A stretch of DNA of 38,981 nucleotides from an uncultured Bacteroidales bacterium (GTDB lineage Bacteria > Bacteroidota > Bacteroidia > Bacteroidales > UBA4417). Positions within the stretch are counted from its first letter, which is position 1; each line of letters begins with the position of its first letter. Positions 16,428 to 25,652 of the stretch are shown here, piece after piece. A program made the position numbers and the translations under genes. The notes under the pieces are model-generated. The model did no database searches. It was not told the DNA's origin and saw only the letters and a program-made list of their open reading frames with translations. Location of the stretch: contig CAIJPI010000013.1 of the NCBI GenBank assembly GCA_903822525.1, forward strand, positions 1-38,981, read 5' to 3'.

Positions 16428-16835
16428 ATGAAAACTCTAATTTTTATTTCATTAATTGTTATATCCTTATTTTCAGCATCCTGTACCGAAAAAATAGGTG
16501 GAAATGCCGATCTGCAGACGATTGATTTTGTAGTTCTGAAATCAGATTGGGTAGAATATGGTATTCTTGGAACTCCGGGATATGGTTTTGCTGTTGACCT
16601 TATTATGCCTGAACTTACTGACAATGTTATACAGAACGGTATGGTTAGCCTTTATATCAAATCAGGCGAATCATGGACTCCGGTACCTGTTTACATTTAT
16701 CATGATGGCTATCAGGGTGGATACATCTATGCTCTGAAAAGAGGATTATTTTCGATAGAGTATTACGAAAGTGATCAGCAGACTATAAGGCCAGAAACTC
16801 AGACTTTTCGGCTTGTAGTTGTTCAACCTATTTAA
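16428..16835 (+). CDS. Small hypothetical lipoprotein
   Basis: 135 residues. The N-terminus is a lipoprotein signal: hydrophobic residues 4-17 and a lipobox ending at Cys19 in FSASCTEK. The rest has no recognised catalytic motif and alternates beta-prone stretches with several Tyr and Trp (SDWVEYGILGTPGYGFAVDL, then PVYIYHDGYQGG). A small beta-sandwich exported to the envelope is likely; the function is unknown. It is flanked by its own promoter-like sequence and a terminator, so it is probably monocistronic. Confidence 0.75.
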   Translation: MKTLIFISLIVISLFSASCTEKIGGNADLQTIDFVVLKSDWVEYGILGTPGYGFAVDLIMPELTDNVIQNGMVSLYIKSGESWTPVPVYIYHDGYQGGYIYALKRGLFSIEYYESDQQTIRPETQTFRLVVVQPI

Positions 16836-16855
16836 AAAACCTGAATCAAATCAGG

Positions 16856-16883
16856 AAAGCCTCGCGTAGTGAGGCTTTTTTAA
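16856..16883 (+). terminator. Intrinsic terminator after the lipoprotein gene
   Basis: AAAGCCTC (16856-16863) pairs with GAGGCTTT (16871-16878) around a 7-nt loop and runs into T residues. Confidence 0.9.
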
Positions 16884-16946
16884 TGGCATCCTTTGCATTT
16901 TTCATGTACGCCTCAATTATTAGCTAAATATCTCATTAATAATCAT

Positions 16947-18230
16947 ATGGAAAGAGAAACAAAAATAGAATGTCCCAATTGCGGTGCTGAGATTAACGTA
17001 AATGAGATTCTATACCATCAGCTTGAAGATGATTTTAAGAAAAGATATACAGCTCAGCTTGCTGAAGAAAAGAAAAAATATGATGCCGAACTTGAGCTTT
17101 TGAATATACAGAAAGATGAATTCGAGAAGAAAAAGCAAAAGGAAAATGAACTCTTTCAGGAAAAATTGCAGTCGAAACTAAAAGAGGAGCGGATTATTAT
17201 CGAAAAACAGCTTAAGACGAAAATCACGGAAGAGCAGTCGGAGCAGGTTGCAAATATGCAAAAGGAACTGCTGGAACAATCCGAAAAACTGAAAGAATTA
17301 AGTAGGAGCAGGGCTGAAATAGAAAGGCTTAAAAGGGAAAAAGATGAGCTGAAAGACAGTGTAATGGCCGAAGCTGAGCGTACACTCAATCAAAAGCTTG
17401 TTGAAGAAAAGGATAAAATCAGAAAAACCGAACAGGATCGTAATGAACTGGCAATAAAAGAATTACAGAAACAGCTCGAAGATCAGAAACGACTTACCGA
17501 AGAGATGAAACGTAAGCAGGAGCAAGGCTCCATGCAATTACAGGGTGAAGTGCAGGAACTGGCAATCGAAGAATGGCTTGCAGCAAGTTTTCCTCTCGAT
17601 ACCATCGAAGAAATTAAAAAAGGAGCCAGGGGTGGCGACTGCATTCAAACTATCCACACCCGCACAAAGCAAAATTGCGGCACTATTTATTATGAAAGTA
17701 AACGCACCAAGGACTTTCAACCCAGTTGGATTGAGAAATTCAAGAATGATATTCGCGACAGAGGCGCTAATATCGGAGTACTTGTAACGGAAGTTCTGCC
17801 ATCGGATATGGATCGGTTGGGGCTCAAAGACGGTATCTGGATATGCACCTATGAAGAATTTAAAGGACTCTGCAAGGTATTACGCGAATCCATCGTACAG
17901 GTAAGTAACGCTATAGTATCGCAGGAAAATAAAGGCGACAAAATGAGTTTGTTGTATGATTTCCTGACCTGTAACACATTCAGGCTGCAGATAGAATGTA
18001 TTGTTGAAGGCTTTACCCAAATGCAGACAGAATTGGAAAGCGAAAAACGAGCTATGCAACGAATCTGGAAATCACGCGAAAAACAGCTTGAGAAGGTAAT
18101 TTTCAATACAATTGACATGTACGGTTCTATAAAAGGAATTGCAGGAAACGCAATAGGAACGGTTAAATCGCTTGAATTACCACATGCTGATTTCCAGGAA
18201 GAAACCGAATCTGGTGATCAGGAGAATTAA
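16947..18230 (+). CDS. DUF2130 coiled-coil protein with nuclease-like core
   Basis: 427 residues from the ATG at 16947; the frame extends upstream to 16893, but those 18 residues overlap the terminator region and look unlike the family. The N-terminus has a CPNCG knuckle (C9, C12). A long charged coiled coil follows (about 25-205). The DUF2130 core then runs from about 210 to 320, with GARGGDC near 226 and YYESKRTK near 248. This order of Asp and E-x-K resembles a PD-(D/E)xK nuclease site, so DNA cleavage or binding is plausible but unproven. Homologues are widespread and uncharacterised as far as I know. No signal peptide is present. Confidence 0.8.
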   Translation: MERETKIECPNCGAEINVNEILYHQLEDDFKKRYTAQLAEEKKKYDAELELLNIQKDEFEKKKQKENELFQEKLQSKLKEERIIIEKQLKTKITEEQSEQVANMQKELLEQSEKLKELSRSRAEIERLKREKDELKDSVMAEAERTLNQKLVEEKDKIRKTEQDRNELAIKELQKQLEDQKRLTEEMKRKQEQGSMQLQGEVQELAIEEWLAASFPLDTIEEIKKGARGGDCIQTIHTRTKQNCGTIYYESKRTKDFQPSWIEKFKNDIRDRGANIGVLVTEVLPSDMDRLGLKDGIWICTYEEFKGLCKVLRESIVQVSNAIVSQENKGDKMSLLYDFLTCNTFRLQIECIVEGFTQMQTELESEKRAMQRIWKSREKQLEKVIFNTIDMYGSIKGIAGNAIGTVKSLELPHADFQEETESGDQEN

Positions 18231-18338
18231 GTTCTTGGTTATTTCCGGTATCATTTCTGATTTAAACATAAGTATATTTTTACATATATAGATTTAGTGT
18301 GAGTTTTTTCATATTATTGCAGCTAAAACCTCTTTAAA

Positions 18339-21149
18339 ATGAAAAGATCTTTACCCTCATTATTGCTATGTGTGCTTTTCTTTTTCCAACTCAATACTTC
18401 TTTCGGTCAGAAAAATTCAAAATCTGTACTTCTGAGTGAAGACTTTGATGGACTAAGCGTTTTGCCAACAGGCTGGGCAGCCTATACCGCCGGTTGGGAT
18501 ATGGTTTTTGCAGCCACCGATCAGATTCACTTTTTTAAGCAGAGTTCAACTGCCGACCAGTTAATCCTTTTAACCCCGACGCTTGATCTGACAAACGCCA
18601 CACAACTTACATTTGACTTTAAAAGTGTAAATGCTGTAACTACGCTAAAAGTTGGAACCATGTCAAATCCAACCAACCCATCTTCTTTCGTTTTACTTAC
18701 TTCATTTCAGGCCGATACAGCCTTTCATACCTACACCGTTCCACTTGGCACGCTAACTGGCAACAACCACCTGGCTTTCAGCTGGAACGGCGTCTTTTTT
18801 TATACGGCTCTGCTCGATAATGTGCTGGTAGTTGACGATCCAATTGTTTTTGGAGCTCCGGCAGGAGTGAGCAACCTTCGGATTACGCCATCCCCAACAG
18901 GTAATCTTACGGCTGCTGTTTCCTGGACAAATCCATCCCTGGATGCTGATGGAAATCCTTTGACCGATCTGGACTCAATTGTACTCCAGATAAACGGGCA
19001 ACACTATAAAACATTCAACCTGGTACAGATAGGCTCTCCGTTTACAACTACTGTTAATGTTCCTGTTCCTGGATTTTATGCTGCTACGGTAATACCGTAT
19101 AACTCATCGGGTGCAGGCGCCACACAGACCACATCACCTGTATGGGTGGGACTCGATGTGCCTGCAGCACCTCGCAATCTTACACTCAATTCCATTGAAC
19201 ATACCGCCACACTTACCTGGTCAAAACCTGACAGCGGTGCATCCGGACAATATTATAATGGAATAGTTGATTTTTACAATGTCATACGTGCCGATGGTAA
19301 ACCCATGGTAGTGCCCGGAACGGATACCACCGTTACATTTATGAATGATGAACCCGGAACTTTCAACTTTAAAGTCATACCTTATAATGCATCGGGCGAA
19401 GGCATTTCGGCAACTTCAAATGCACGGGCCTTCTTAATTGATGATTATCTGCTTTGGGAAGACTATTGGGTTTCAGTACCGGCGCTGGACTGGACCAAGC
19501 AGGGATACGATGAATATTCATGGTGGCAATTCCCCTGGGATGATGCCGGAGGAGAAGTTCCTGAAATGGTATTTCAACGTGACGATGGCCCCTCAGTAGG
19601 CGAATCACGCATGGTTTCACCTGTATTAAATACCTCCGGCCTTGGAGCTGTAACTCTCGAATTTAGCCAGATGCACCTTGCTGTTACAGGTGGATATAAT
19701 TTTATGGTAAAAACCTCCAGCGATGGTGGTGTTAACTGGCATACAGCCTGGACTATTCCCGTAAAGGAAGAAATCGCTGCTCAAAATGTTTCACTTGTAA
19801 TTCATAACAGTGATGTTGGATCTGCTTCTTTTCAATTTGCACTGGCTATTTCGGGCGGACAATTTCAAAATGAATATATTGCACTGGATAATATACGGCT
19901 GAAACCTGTTGCAGGTATCGATATGGCTGCAAAAGAAATCCAGTTGCCGGTTGTTGTTCATCCTGCGGATGTGTTAGTTCCAAAAACTGTTATCCAAAGT
20001 CTGAGCGCAACCGATATGGATTATAGTATTCACATGACGATAAGCGATGAAACTGGCGTTATATACAACTCAATGGTGAATACTACAATAGTGAGTGGTT
20101 CATTCGATACAGTTACGTTCGAAAACTGGAATGTAGTTGAAGGTGCATACAGAACAAGAGTTGTTGTTAGCTGTGCCGGGGATGTGAACCAGGTAAACGA
20201 CACAATTTTCCGGGATTTTACAGCATATTATACTTCGGCCAGGAGCATGGTTATACTTGAAAAAGGAACCGGAACCTGGTGTACTTATTGTCCGGGAGCC
20301 GCTATGGGTTATGAAGACCTTCTTGAAAACGGAAAACCTGTAGCGTTGATATCCTACCACAGCGGCGATGTGTTTGTGACTCCAGAAGGAACGCAAAGAC
20401 TTAATTATTATGGTGTTACAGGTTACCCAACCGTAATTTTTGATGGATTAAAGCCTTCGGTAGGAGGGAATCATTCCCAAAGTTTATATGGCACTTACCT
20501 GCCATTTGTTGAAGAAAGAATGAGCATAGAATCACCGATACAAGTATCATTGTCAGACTATAATTATACGGATAAACTTCTCTCAGCAAAAGTAAATATT
20601 GCATCTCTTTCGCCTATTAAGAATAAAAACCTGGTACTTCGGGCTGTGCTAACTGAATCGCATATTCAATACGAATGGCAGGATCAGACCGAGATAAATG
20701 CGATGGAAAGGCTTATGTTTGGCGGAGCTGCAGGTACAGCCATCGATTTAGCTGATAAAAACGATAATCTGACAATCAGTTATACTATTGATCCTTCGTG
20801 GGTATTAGGCGAATTGAAGCTGGTAGTTTTCGTTCAGGATACTGTTACTAAAGAAATCTTCAACGGAGATATGCAGGTGCCATTAAGCATTCATGAATAC
20901 AATAACGAGAAGCTCGGAATTTTCCCTAATCCTGCCCGTGATGCCGTTTATATTACAAACCCGGCCTCAGCATCACAAGGCTCGCTGCTTGCAACTGTGA
21001 GTGATTTAATGGGAAGAATCATGATTACTTCACAGGATATAAACCAGAACAGTAAAATTGATGTATCCCGACTGAATAACGGCTTTTATCTGATTAAACT
21101 GACTGACGGTGAAAGGACCTGGTTCGCAAAGCTTGAAATTGCGCGATAG
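18339..21149 (+). CDS. Secreted T9SS-sorted protein with Omp28-like thioredoxin-fold domain
   Basis: 936 residues. A signal peptide (1-23) is followed by a MAM/cleaved-adhesin-like beta domain (about 30-165), two FN3-like repeats (about 170-275 and 278-370), and a second adhesin-like domain (about 375-520). A linker leads to an Omp28-like region in which WCTYC at 647-651 gives a thioredoxin-style CxxC. The C-terminus from about 859 (GIFPNPARD, then GFYLIKLTDGERTWFAKLEI) is a type A type IX secretion sorting domain. The protein should be exported to the cell surface or medium; the CxxC suggests thiol-redox activity or a structural disulfide. The gene is flanked by a terminator and appears alone. 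Confidence 0.85.
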   Translation: MKRSLPSLLLCVLFFFQLNTSFGQKNSKSVLLSEDFDGLSVLPTGWAAYTAGWDMVFAATDQIHFFKQSSTADQLILLTPTLDLTNATQLTFDFKSVNAVTTLKVGTMSNPTNPSSFVLLTSFQADTAFHTYTVPLGTLTGNNHLAFSWNGVFFYTALLDNVLVVDDPIVFGAPAGVSNLRITPSPTGNLTAAVSWTNPSLDADGNPLTDLDSIVLQINGQHYKTFNLVQIGSPFTTTVNVPVPGFYAATVIPYNSSGAGATQTTSPVWVGLDVPAAPRNLTLNSIEHTATLTWSKPDSGASGQYYNGIVDFYNVIRADGKPMVVPGTDTTVTFMNDEPGTFNFKVIPYNASGEGISATSNARAFLIDDYLLWEDYWVSVPALDWTKQGYDEYSWWQFPWDDAGGEVPEMVFQRDDGPSVGESRMVSPVLNTSGLGAVTLEFSQMHLAVTGGYNFMVKTSSDGGVNWHTAWTIPVKEEIAAQNVSLVIHNSDVGSASFQFALAISGGQFQNEYIALDNIRLKPVAGIDMAAKEIQLPVVVHPADVLVPKTVIQSLSATDMDYSIHMTISDETGVIYNSMVNTTIVSGSFDTVTFENWNVVEGAYRTRVVVSCAGDVNQVNDTIFRDFTAYYTSARSMVILEKGTGTWCTYCPGAAMGYEDLLENGKPVALISYHSGDVFVTPEGTQRLNYYGVTGYPTVIFDGLKPSVGGNHSQSLYGTYLPFVEERMSIESPIQVSLSDYNYTDKLLSAKVNIASLSPIKNKNLVLRAVLTESHIQYEWQDQTEINAMERLMFGGAAGTAIDLADKNDNLTISYTIDPSWVLGELKLVVFVQDTVTKEIFNGDMQVPLSIHEYNNEKLGIFPNPARDAVYITNPASASQGSLLATVSDLMGRIMITSQDINQNSKIDVSRLNNGFYLIKLTDGERTWFAKLEIAR

Positions 21150-21191
21150 TTGGTTTTGAAATAAATTTTAGTCAGGAAAATGGCTTTAAAA

Positions 21192-21226
21192 ATGCCTTAC
21201 AACATCTGTAAGGTATTTTTTTTTGT
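21192..21226 (+). terminator. Intrinsic terminator after the Omp28-like gene
   Basis: ATGCCTTACA (21192-21201) pairs with TGTAAGGTAT (21207-21216), 10 bp with one G-T wobble and a 5-nt loop, followed by a T-rich tract. Confidence 0.92.
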
Positions 21227-21500
21227 TTTTAGTAAAGTGTAAGTTTAGCTAAGTGATGGATTTAAGTGATTAGCGATTTACGAAGTGGTTATAAACCGTG
21301 AAGATTTTAATTCTTCCAGATTCAGGTATTCAACTGAAATCATTTGTATTTTGTTTCCACAGATATATGATCGTATTTTTATCATTTCAGCAATAACATG
21401 CTTTTCCACATAAGGATTCATTTCAGTAGTAAAGTTGAATAGTATTACCCTCAAAATAGCTCAAAATTAACACCCATAATTAATATTATGTTAAATAGCA

Positions 21501-21535
21501 TTTCTGAAAAAAGAGCCGGACATCATGCCGGCTCT
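21501..21535 (-). terminator. Intrinsic terminator of the gyrA-TPR transcript
   Basis: AGAGCCGG (21512-21519) and CCGGCTCT (21528-21535) form a perfect 8-bp stem. On the minus strand it is followed by TTTTTCAG, just after the stop codon of the TPR gene. Confidence 0.88.
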
Positions 21536-21558
21536 CCTTTTCTCATTATCAGGTAATA

Positions 21559-22749
21559 TTACATATTACTCAGCTTAGCATTGATAACGCTTAATTTATC
21601 AGTTATTTTTAAGCGGGTATAAATTTCTTTCAATGAAATAAGAGTTGGTTTATCCTGTGCCTGAAGCGTTTCGCATTTTTCGAGATACGGTAAAGCAAGA
21701 TTCAGATAGTTATTTCCATCGGCCAACATATTATCGTATTTCACTGTTTCGCTTATCGGCAGTTTATTTGCTTCGTTTATAACTTCGCCGCCTTTATTAA
21801 AATATAATGCACCCAGGTTGAACAACGCATCGAAATAATTCGAATCAACGGCTAAGGTTTCTTTGTACGATTTGATGGCTTCGTTGAAGTATTTAGTTCT
21901 TTCATCCTCAGGAAGTTTGGTATCATTTTTCAGCAGATCATAGGTTACTCCTACTGCGTATAGAACCGAAACATTTTTGGGTTCTTTCTCTTTAGCAACC
22001 ATCAGGCTCGAAATCGCTTTTGCATGGTTATTTGTAGAAATATACATATTAGCCTCAGTAATTATAAGATCCGTATTACCAGGGAAAGCAGTTTTACCCA
22101 AATCTAATATACCTGTAGCTTTATCGAGATCGCCTTTATCTTTATATAAGTTTGCGAGTGCTGAATAAATACTTACCTCTTTCATTTTAATATCAACCAG
22201 GAATTGGTATTTTTCAATGGCTTTATCGAGGTAAGCTTTATCAGCGGCTGCCTTTTTCTCGAGGCATAAAGCTGCACCGTAATGGGCCAGGGTATCCGTG
22301 GTATGGTTTTCTTTGCTGATATTAATTGCCTTATCAAAAAGTGGCATGGCATTGTCAAAATCATTCTGCTGAAAAAACGAGATCCCTGCGTTGAAAAATT
22401 CGCCTCCAATAGCACCCAAACGTGCTGCAATATCAGGTTTATATTCTTCTTTGGTATCCAGTGCGCTTGCTTTCGTATACGCATCATAAGCAATATTCAG
22501 AGCATCAGGAGCCAGTATTGCTTTTGCCGGGGAAATCTGAATATCCAGATAAATACCACCTTTGTAATACCATACTTTGGCGTCAGAAACAGCTTCAGGA
22601 TAAGCAACAGCTTTGTCAATAAATTCTTTAGCCTTTACTAAATCCTTTTTCATCCAATAGTTGTATGCTGAAGTACGGTCTTTCTTCATCTGAGCGAAAG
22701 CAGCACTCACCAGCATAATTAGGGCAAATAAAACAAGAGTTCTTTTCAT
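21559..22749 (-). CDS. Exported TPR-repeat protein
   Basis: A 396-residue protein with an N-terminal signal peptide (residues 1-20, ending AAFAQ). The mature part is a run of tetratricopeptide-like helix pairs; clear units include FFQQNDFDNAMPLFDKAINI, a unit around YKDKGDLDKATGILD, and ALFNLGALYFNKGG. TPR scaffolds mediate protein contacts, and in Bacteroidota such periplasmic proteins are common, but no partner can be named. The gene follows gyrA by 62 bp on the same strand and ends at a shared terminator, so the two may be cotranscribed. Confidence 0.82.
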   Translation of the reverse strand: MKRTLVLFALIMLVSAAFAQMKKDRTSAYNYWMKKDLVKAKEFIDKAVAYPEAVSDAKVWYYKGGIYLDIQISPAKAILAPDALNIAYDAYTKASALDTKEEYKPDIAARLGAIGGEFFNAGISFFQQNDFDNAMPLFDKAINISKENHTTDTLAHYGAALCLEKKAAADKAYLDKAIEKYQFLVDIKMKEVSIYSALANLYKDKGDLDKATGILDLGKTAFPGNTDLIITEANMYISTNNHAKAISSLMVAKEKEPKNVSVLYAVGVTYDLLKNDTKLPEDERTKYFNEAIKSYKETLAVDSNYFDALFNLGALYFNKGGEVINEANKLPISETVKYDNMLADGNNYLNLALPYLEKCETLQAQDKPTLISLKEIYTRLKITDKLSVINAKLSNM

Positions 22750-22811
22750 TTCCTTAACTTTTTAAAATTTGATTATTATTTTAGTTAATGTTTAATTATT
22801 TACTATAAAAA

Positions 22812-25382
22812 TTATTCCTCTGTACCTGGTTCAATAGCTTCGGTTTCTGCAACTGTTCCATCATCGGTATCACCGTCGATGCTTTCGGCACCTTCCAACC
22901 CTTCGAGGAGTTCCAGATCATCTGTTTCTTCCAGTTCGCATTCCACTTTTGCAACAGCTGCAATTCCATCCTCATCTTTCAGGTTTATCAGCCTTACTCC
23001 CTGGGTAGCCCGACCCATTACTCTCAGATCGCTTACACCCATGCGGATTATAATTCCGGAGAGATTTATGATCATTAAGTCATCTGTGTCTATCACATTT
23101 TTAATTGCAATGAGGCTTCCGGTTTTTTCGGTAACATTTATGGTTTTAACACCTTTCCCTCCCCTGTTTGTTACCCTGTAATCGTCGAGATCCGAACGCT
23201 TACCGTATCCTTTTTCGGATACTACCAGGATAGATTCTTCCGGCCCATTCACACATATCATGCCAATAACCTCGTCATTTTTCCCTCCCAGCGTTATCCC
23301 TCTTACTCCGGTTGCAGTACGGCCCATAGGTCGGACTGTTTTTTCATTAAAACGTATTGCCCTGCCACTGCGCAATGCCATCAGTACTTCGCTGGTGCCA
23401 TTGGTAAGCCTTGCTTCAAGCAACTGGTCGCCTTCATTAATATTGATAGCATTGATACCATTCTGGCGCGGCCTCGAATAGGCTTCGAGTGACGTCTTCT
23501 TGATAGTTCCTTTCTTGGTACAAAGAATAATAAAATTGCTGTTTACATATTCTTCATTTTTTATGTCTTTCAGATTAATAATTGCTCTTACCTTGTCATC
23601 CGACTCAATATTCAGCATATTCTGAATGGCTCTGCCTTTCGAGGTTTTTCCACCTTCAGGTATTTCGTAAACTCTTAACCAGAAAACTTTCCCCTTTTCG
23701 GTAAAGAAAAGCATGTAGTTGTGCGCAGTAGCGATATACAGGTGTTCGAGGAAGTCTTCTTCCCTGATATCCGTTCCGCGTGCACCACGTCCTCCCCTGC
23801 TCTGCCTGCGGTATTCAGTAAGCGGTGTGCGTTTCATATACCCCATATGGGAAATGGTAATCACAACAGCTTCGTCGGCAATAGTATCTTCAATTCTGAA
23901 ATCTTTTGCACTGAGTTCGATACGGGTTTTACGTTCATCGCCGTATTTATCCCTGATTTCGATAAGTTCAGTTTTAATGATTCCAAACTGAAGCGTTTCG
24001 TCTGCAAGTATGCTCAGGTAATATGTGATGATCTTCATCAATTCAGCATATTCTTCTTTTAGCTTATCACGTTCGAGGCCGGTAAGGCGCTGTAAACGCA
24101 TATCAAGAATAGCTTTGGCCTGGATTTCGCTGAGCGAAAAACGTTCCATCAGATTCGTCCTTGCTTCTTCAGGTGAAGCAGCAGCCCTGATAATCCGGAT
24201 TACTTCATCAATATTATCGAGAGCAATCAAAAGACCTTCAAGAATATGTGCACGTTTCTGAGCTTCAGCAAGTTCGAACCTTGTACGCCTGAGAATTACT
24301 TCGTGACGGTGATCGATAAAATGGCCGATCAACTGTTTAAGGTTAAGCTGATAAGGGCGTCCTTTAACCAGTGCAATGGCATTGGTGCTGAATGAAGTTT
24401 GAAGCGCAGTATACTGATACAATTTATTCAGCACAACATTCGAAACAGCATCTTTTTTCAGTTCATATACAATCCGGAGTCCGTTACGGTCACTTTCATC
24501 GCGGATATCATAAATTCCTTCAATTTTTTTCTCATTAACAAGATCAGCTGTCTTTTTAATCATTTCAGCCTTGTTAACCTGATAAGGTATGGAAGTAAAT
24601 ACAATTGCTTCCCGGCCTTTTTCGTCGGTCTCGAAAGTAGACTCACCCCTCATTACCAAACGGCCACGACCGGTTTCATACGCTTCGCGCACGCCTTCGT
24701 AACCGTAAATTATACCACCGGTAGGGAAATCAGGAGCTTTGATATACTTCATCAGGTCCTCTATAGTAATTTCCTTATCGTCGATATAGGCGATGCAGCC
24801 ATTAATAATTTCCGTAAGGTTATGAGGCGGAATATTGGTAGCCATACCAACAGCAATACCGGAAGTTCCGTTAATTAACAGGTTAGGTATTTTGGCAGGT
24901 AATACTGTAGGTTCTTCGAGAGTATCGTCAAAATTCAGCTTAAAGTCGACAGTATCTTTATCAATATCTGCCAGCAATTCCTCGGCTAATTTACGAAGGC
25001 GGACTTCGGTGTAACGCATGGCAGCAGGACTGTCGCCATCAATTGACCCAAAGTTACCCTGACCATCAACCAAAGGATAGCGTAATGACCAATCCTGGGC
25101 CATACGCACCATGGCATCGTAAACCGATGTATCACCATGTGGGTGATATTTACCAAGAACTTCCCCTACAATACGGGCTGATTTCTTGTACGATCGGTTG
25201 GAAAGTACGCCTAAATCAAGCATGCCGTATAATACCCTTCTATGAACAGGTTTTAGTCCATCGCGCACATCGGGAAGTGCACGCGATACAATAACCGACA
25301 TCGCATAATCGATGTAGGCACCTTTCATTTGTGTTTCTATATTAACAGGTAATATTCTTTCCCCGTCCTGAATGTTATCCAT
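22812..25382 (-). CDS. gyrA: DNA gyrase subunit A
   Basis: The breakage-reunion subunit of DNA gyrase, which introduces negative supercoils with GyrB. The N-terminal core includes catalytic Tyr124 in [10 protein letters not shown]. The quinolone-contact region reads [10 protein letters not shown], placing Thr85 and Asp89 at the E. coli Ser83 and Asp87 positions. The C-terminal beta-pinwheel carries a GyrA-box-like SRGGRGARG and repeated blade motifs. The last 40 or so residues form an acidic tail ([15 protein letters not shown]). The 856-residue length is normal. A -7-like CGAAAGTA on the plus strand at 25432-25439 may mark its promoter. Confidence 0.96.
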   Translation of the reverse strand: MDNIQDGERILPVNIETQMKGAYIDYAMSVIVSRALPDVRDGLKPVHRRVLYGMLDLGVLSNRSYKKSARIVGEVLGKYHPHGDTSVYDAMVRMAQDWSLRYPLVDGQGNFGSIDGDSPAAMRYTEVRLRKLAEELLADIDKDTVDFKLNFDDTLEEPTVLPAKIPNLLINGTSGIAVGMATNIPPHNLTEIINGCIAYIDDKEITIEDLMKYIKAPDFPTGGIIYGYEGVREAYETGRGRLVMRGESTFETDEKGREAIVFTSIPYQVNKAEMIKKTADLVNEKKIEGIYDIRDESDRNGLRIVYELKKDAVSNVVLNKLYQYTALQTSFSTNAIALVKGRPYQLNLKQLIGHFIDHRHEVILRRTRFELAEAQKRAHILEGLLIALDNIDEVIRIIRAAASPEEARTNLMERFSLSEIQAKAILDMRLQRLTGLERDKLKEEYAELMKIITYYLSILADETLQFGIIKTELIEIRDKYGDERKTRIELSAKDFRIEDTIADEAVVITISHMGYMKRTPLTEYRRQSRGGRGARGTDIREEDFLEHLYIATAHNYMLFFTEKGKVFWLRVYEIPEGGKTSKGRAIQNMLNIESDDKVRAIINLKDIKNEEYVNSNFIILCTKKGTIKKTSLEAYSRPRQNGINAININEGDQLLEARLTNGTSEVLMALRSGRAIRFNEKTVRPMGRTATGVRGITLGGKNDEVIGMICVNGPEESILVVSEKGYGKRSDLDDYRVTNRGGKGVKTINVTEKTGSLIAIKNVIDTDDLMIINLSGIIIRMGVSDLRVMGRATQGVRLINLKDEDGIAAVAKVECELEETDDLELLEGLEGAESIDGDTDDGTVAETEAIEPGTEE

Positions 25383-25431
25383 TTCTTAAACCCTTCATTT
25401 ATAACAACTTAAGTTATCGCCAACAGTACAA

Positions 25432-25466
25432 CGAAAGTACGCTTTTTTTTGATATAAAAAATGCAA
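25432..25466 (-). promoter_or_regulatory. Possible gyrA promoter
   Basis: Read on the minus strand, TACTTTCG (25439-25432) is one mismatch from TAnnTTTG, and a TTG lies 24 nt further upstream (25466-25464). It is about 50 nt before the gyrA start. Confidence 0.35.
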
Positions 25467-25570
25467 TTCAATGCTTTTTCAATACAATTTCAAACATTTG
25501 CCTGTTGATAACATCAAAATACTGAAAATGAATGTTTAAGCAAAGAAAAGTGATTCATACCGGAAAACTA

Positions 25571-25603
25571 TTTGCAGACTTGTATGTTTATATTGTAATT
25601 TTG
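25571..25603 (+). promoter_or_regulatory. clpC promoter
   Basis: TTTG at 25571-25574, a 21-nt spacer and TAATTTTG at 25596-25603 match the Bacteroidota -33/-7 consensus without mismatch. It is the best promoter in the window and lies 49 nt before the clpC ATG. No CIRCE-like operator was noticed next to it. Confidence 0.75.
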
Positions 25604-25652
25604 AGGTGGTTTTAATAAATATGAATTAATAAGAATTAGGATAGTAAAATAC

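Larger units (their letters stand above)
21150..21558. other. Convergent intergenic region
   Basis: A 409-bp AT-rich spacer between two convergent genes. It holds a terminator for each (21192-21226 plus, 21501-21535 minus). The stretch between 21230 and 21500 shows no gene, RNA or repeat that I can recognise. Confidence 0.6.

Noticed and set aside
16893-16946. Upstream ATG start for the DUF2130 protein
   Set aside because: It begins just after the preceding terminator and adds 18 residues unlike the family; the CPNCG-containing N-terminus follows the ATG at 16947 closely.
22879-24878. Numerous plus-strand open frames opposite gyrA (up to 159 codons)
   Set aside because: They lie wholly within gyrA, have no promoter or domain, and look like antisense shadows of a well-conserved gene.
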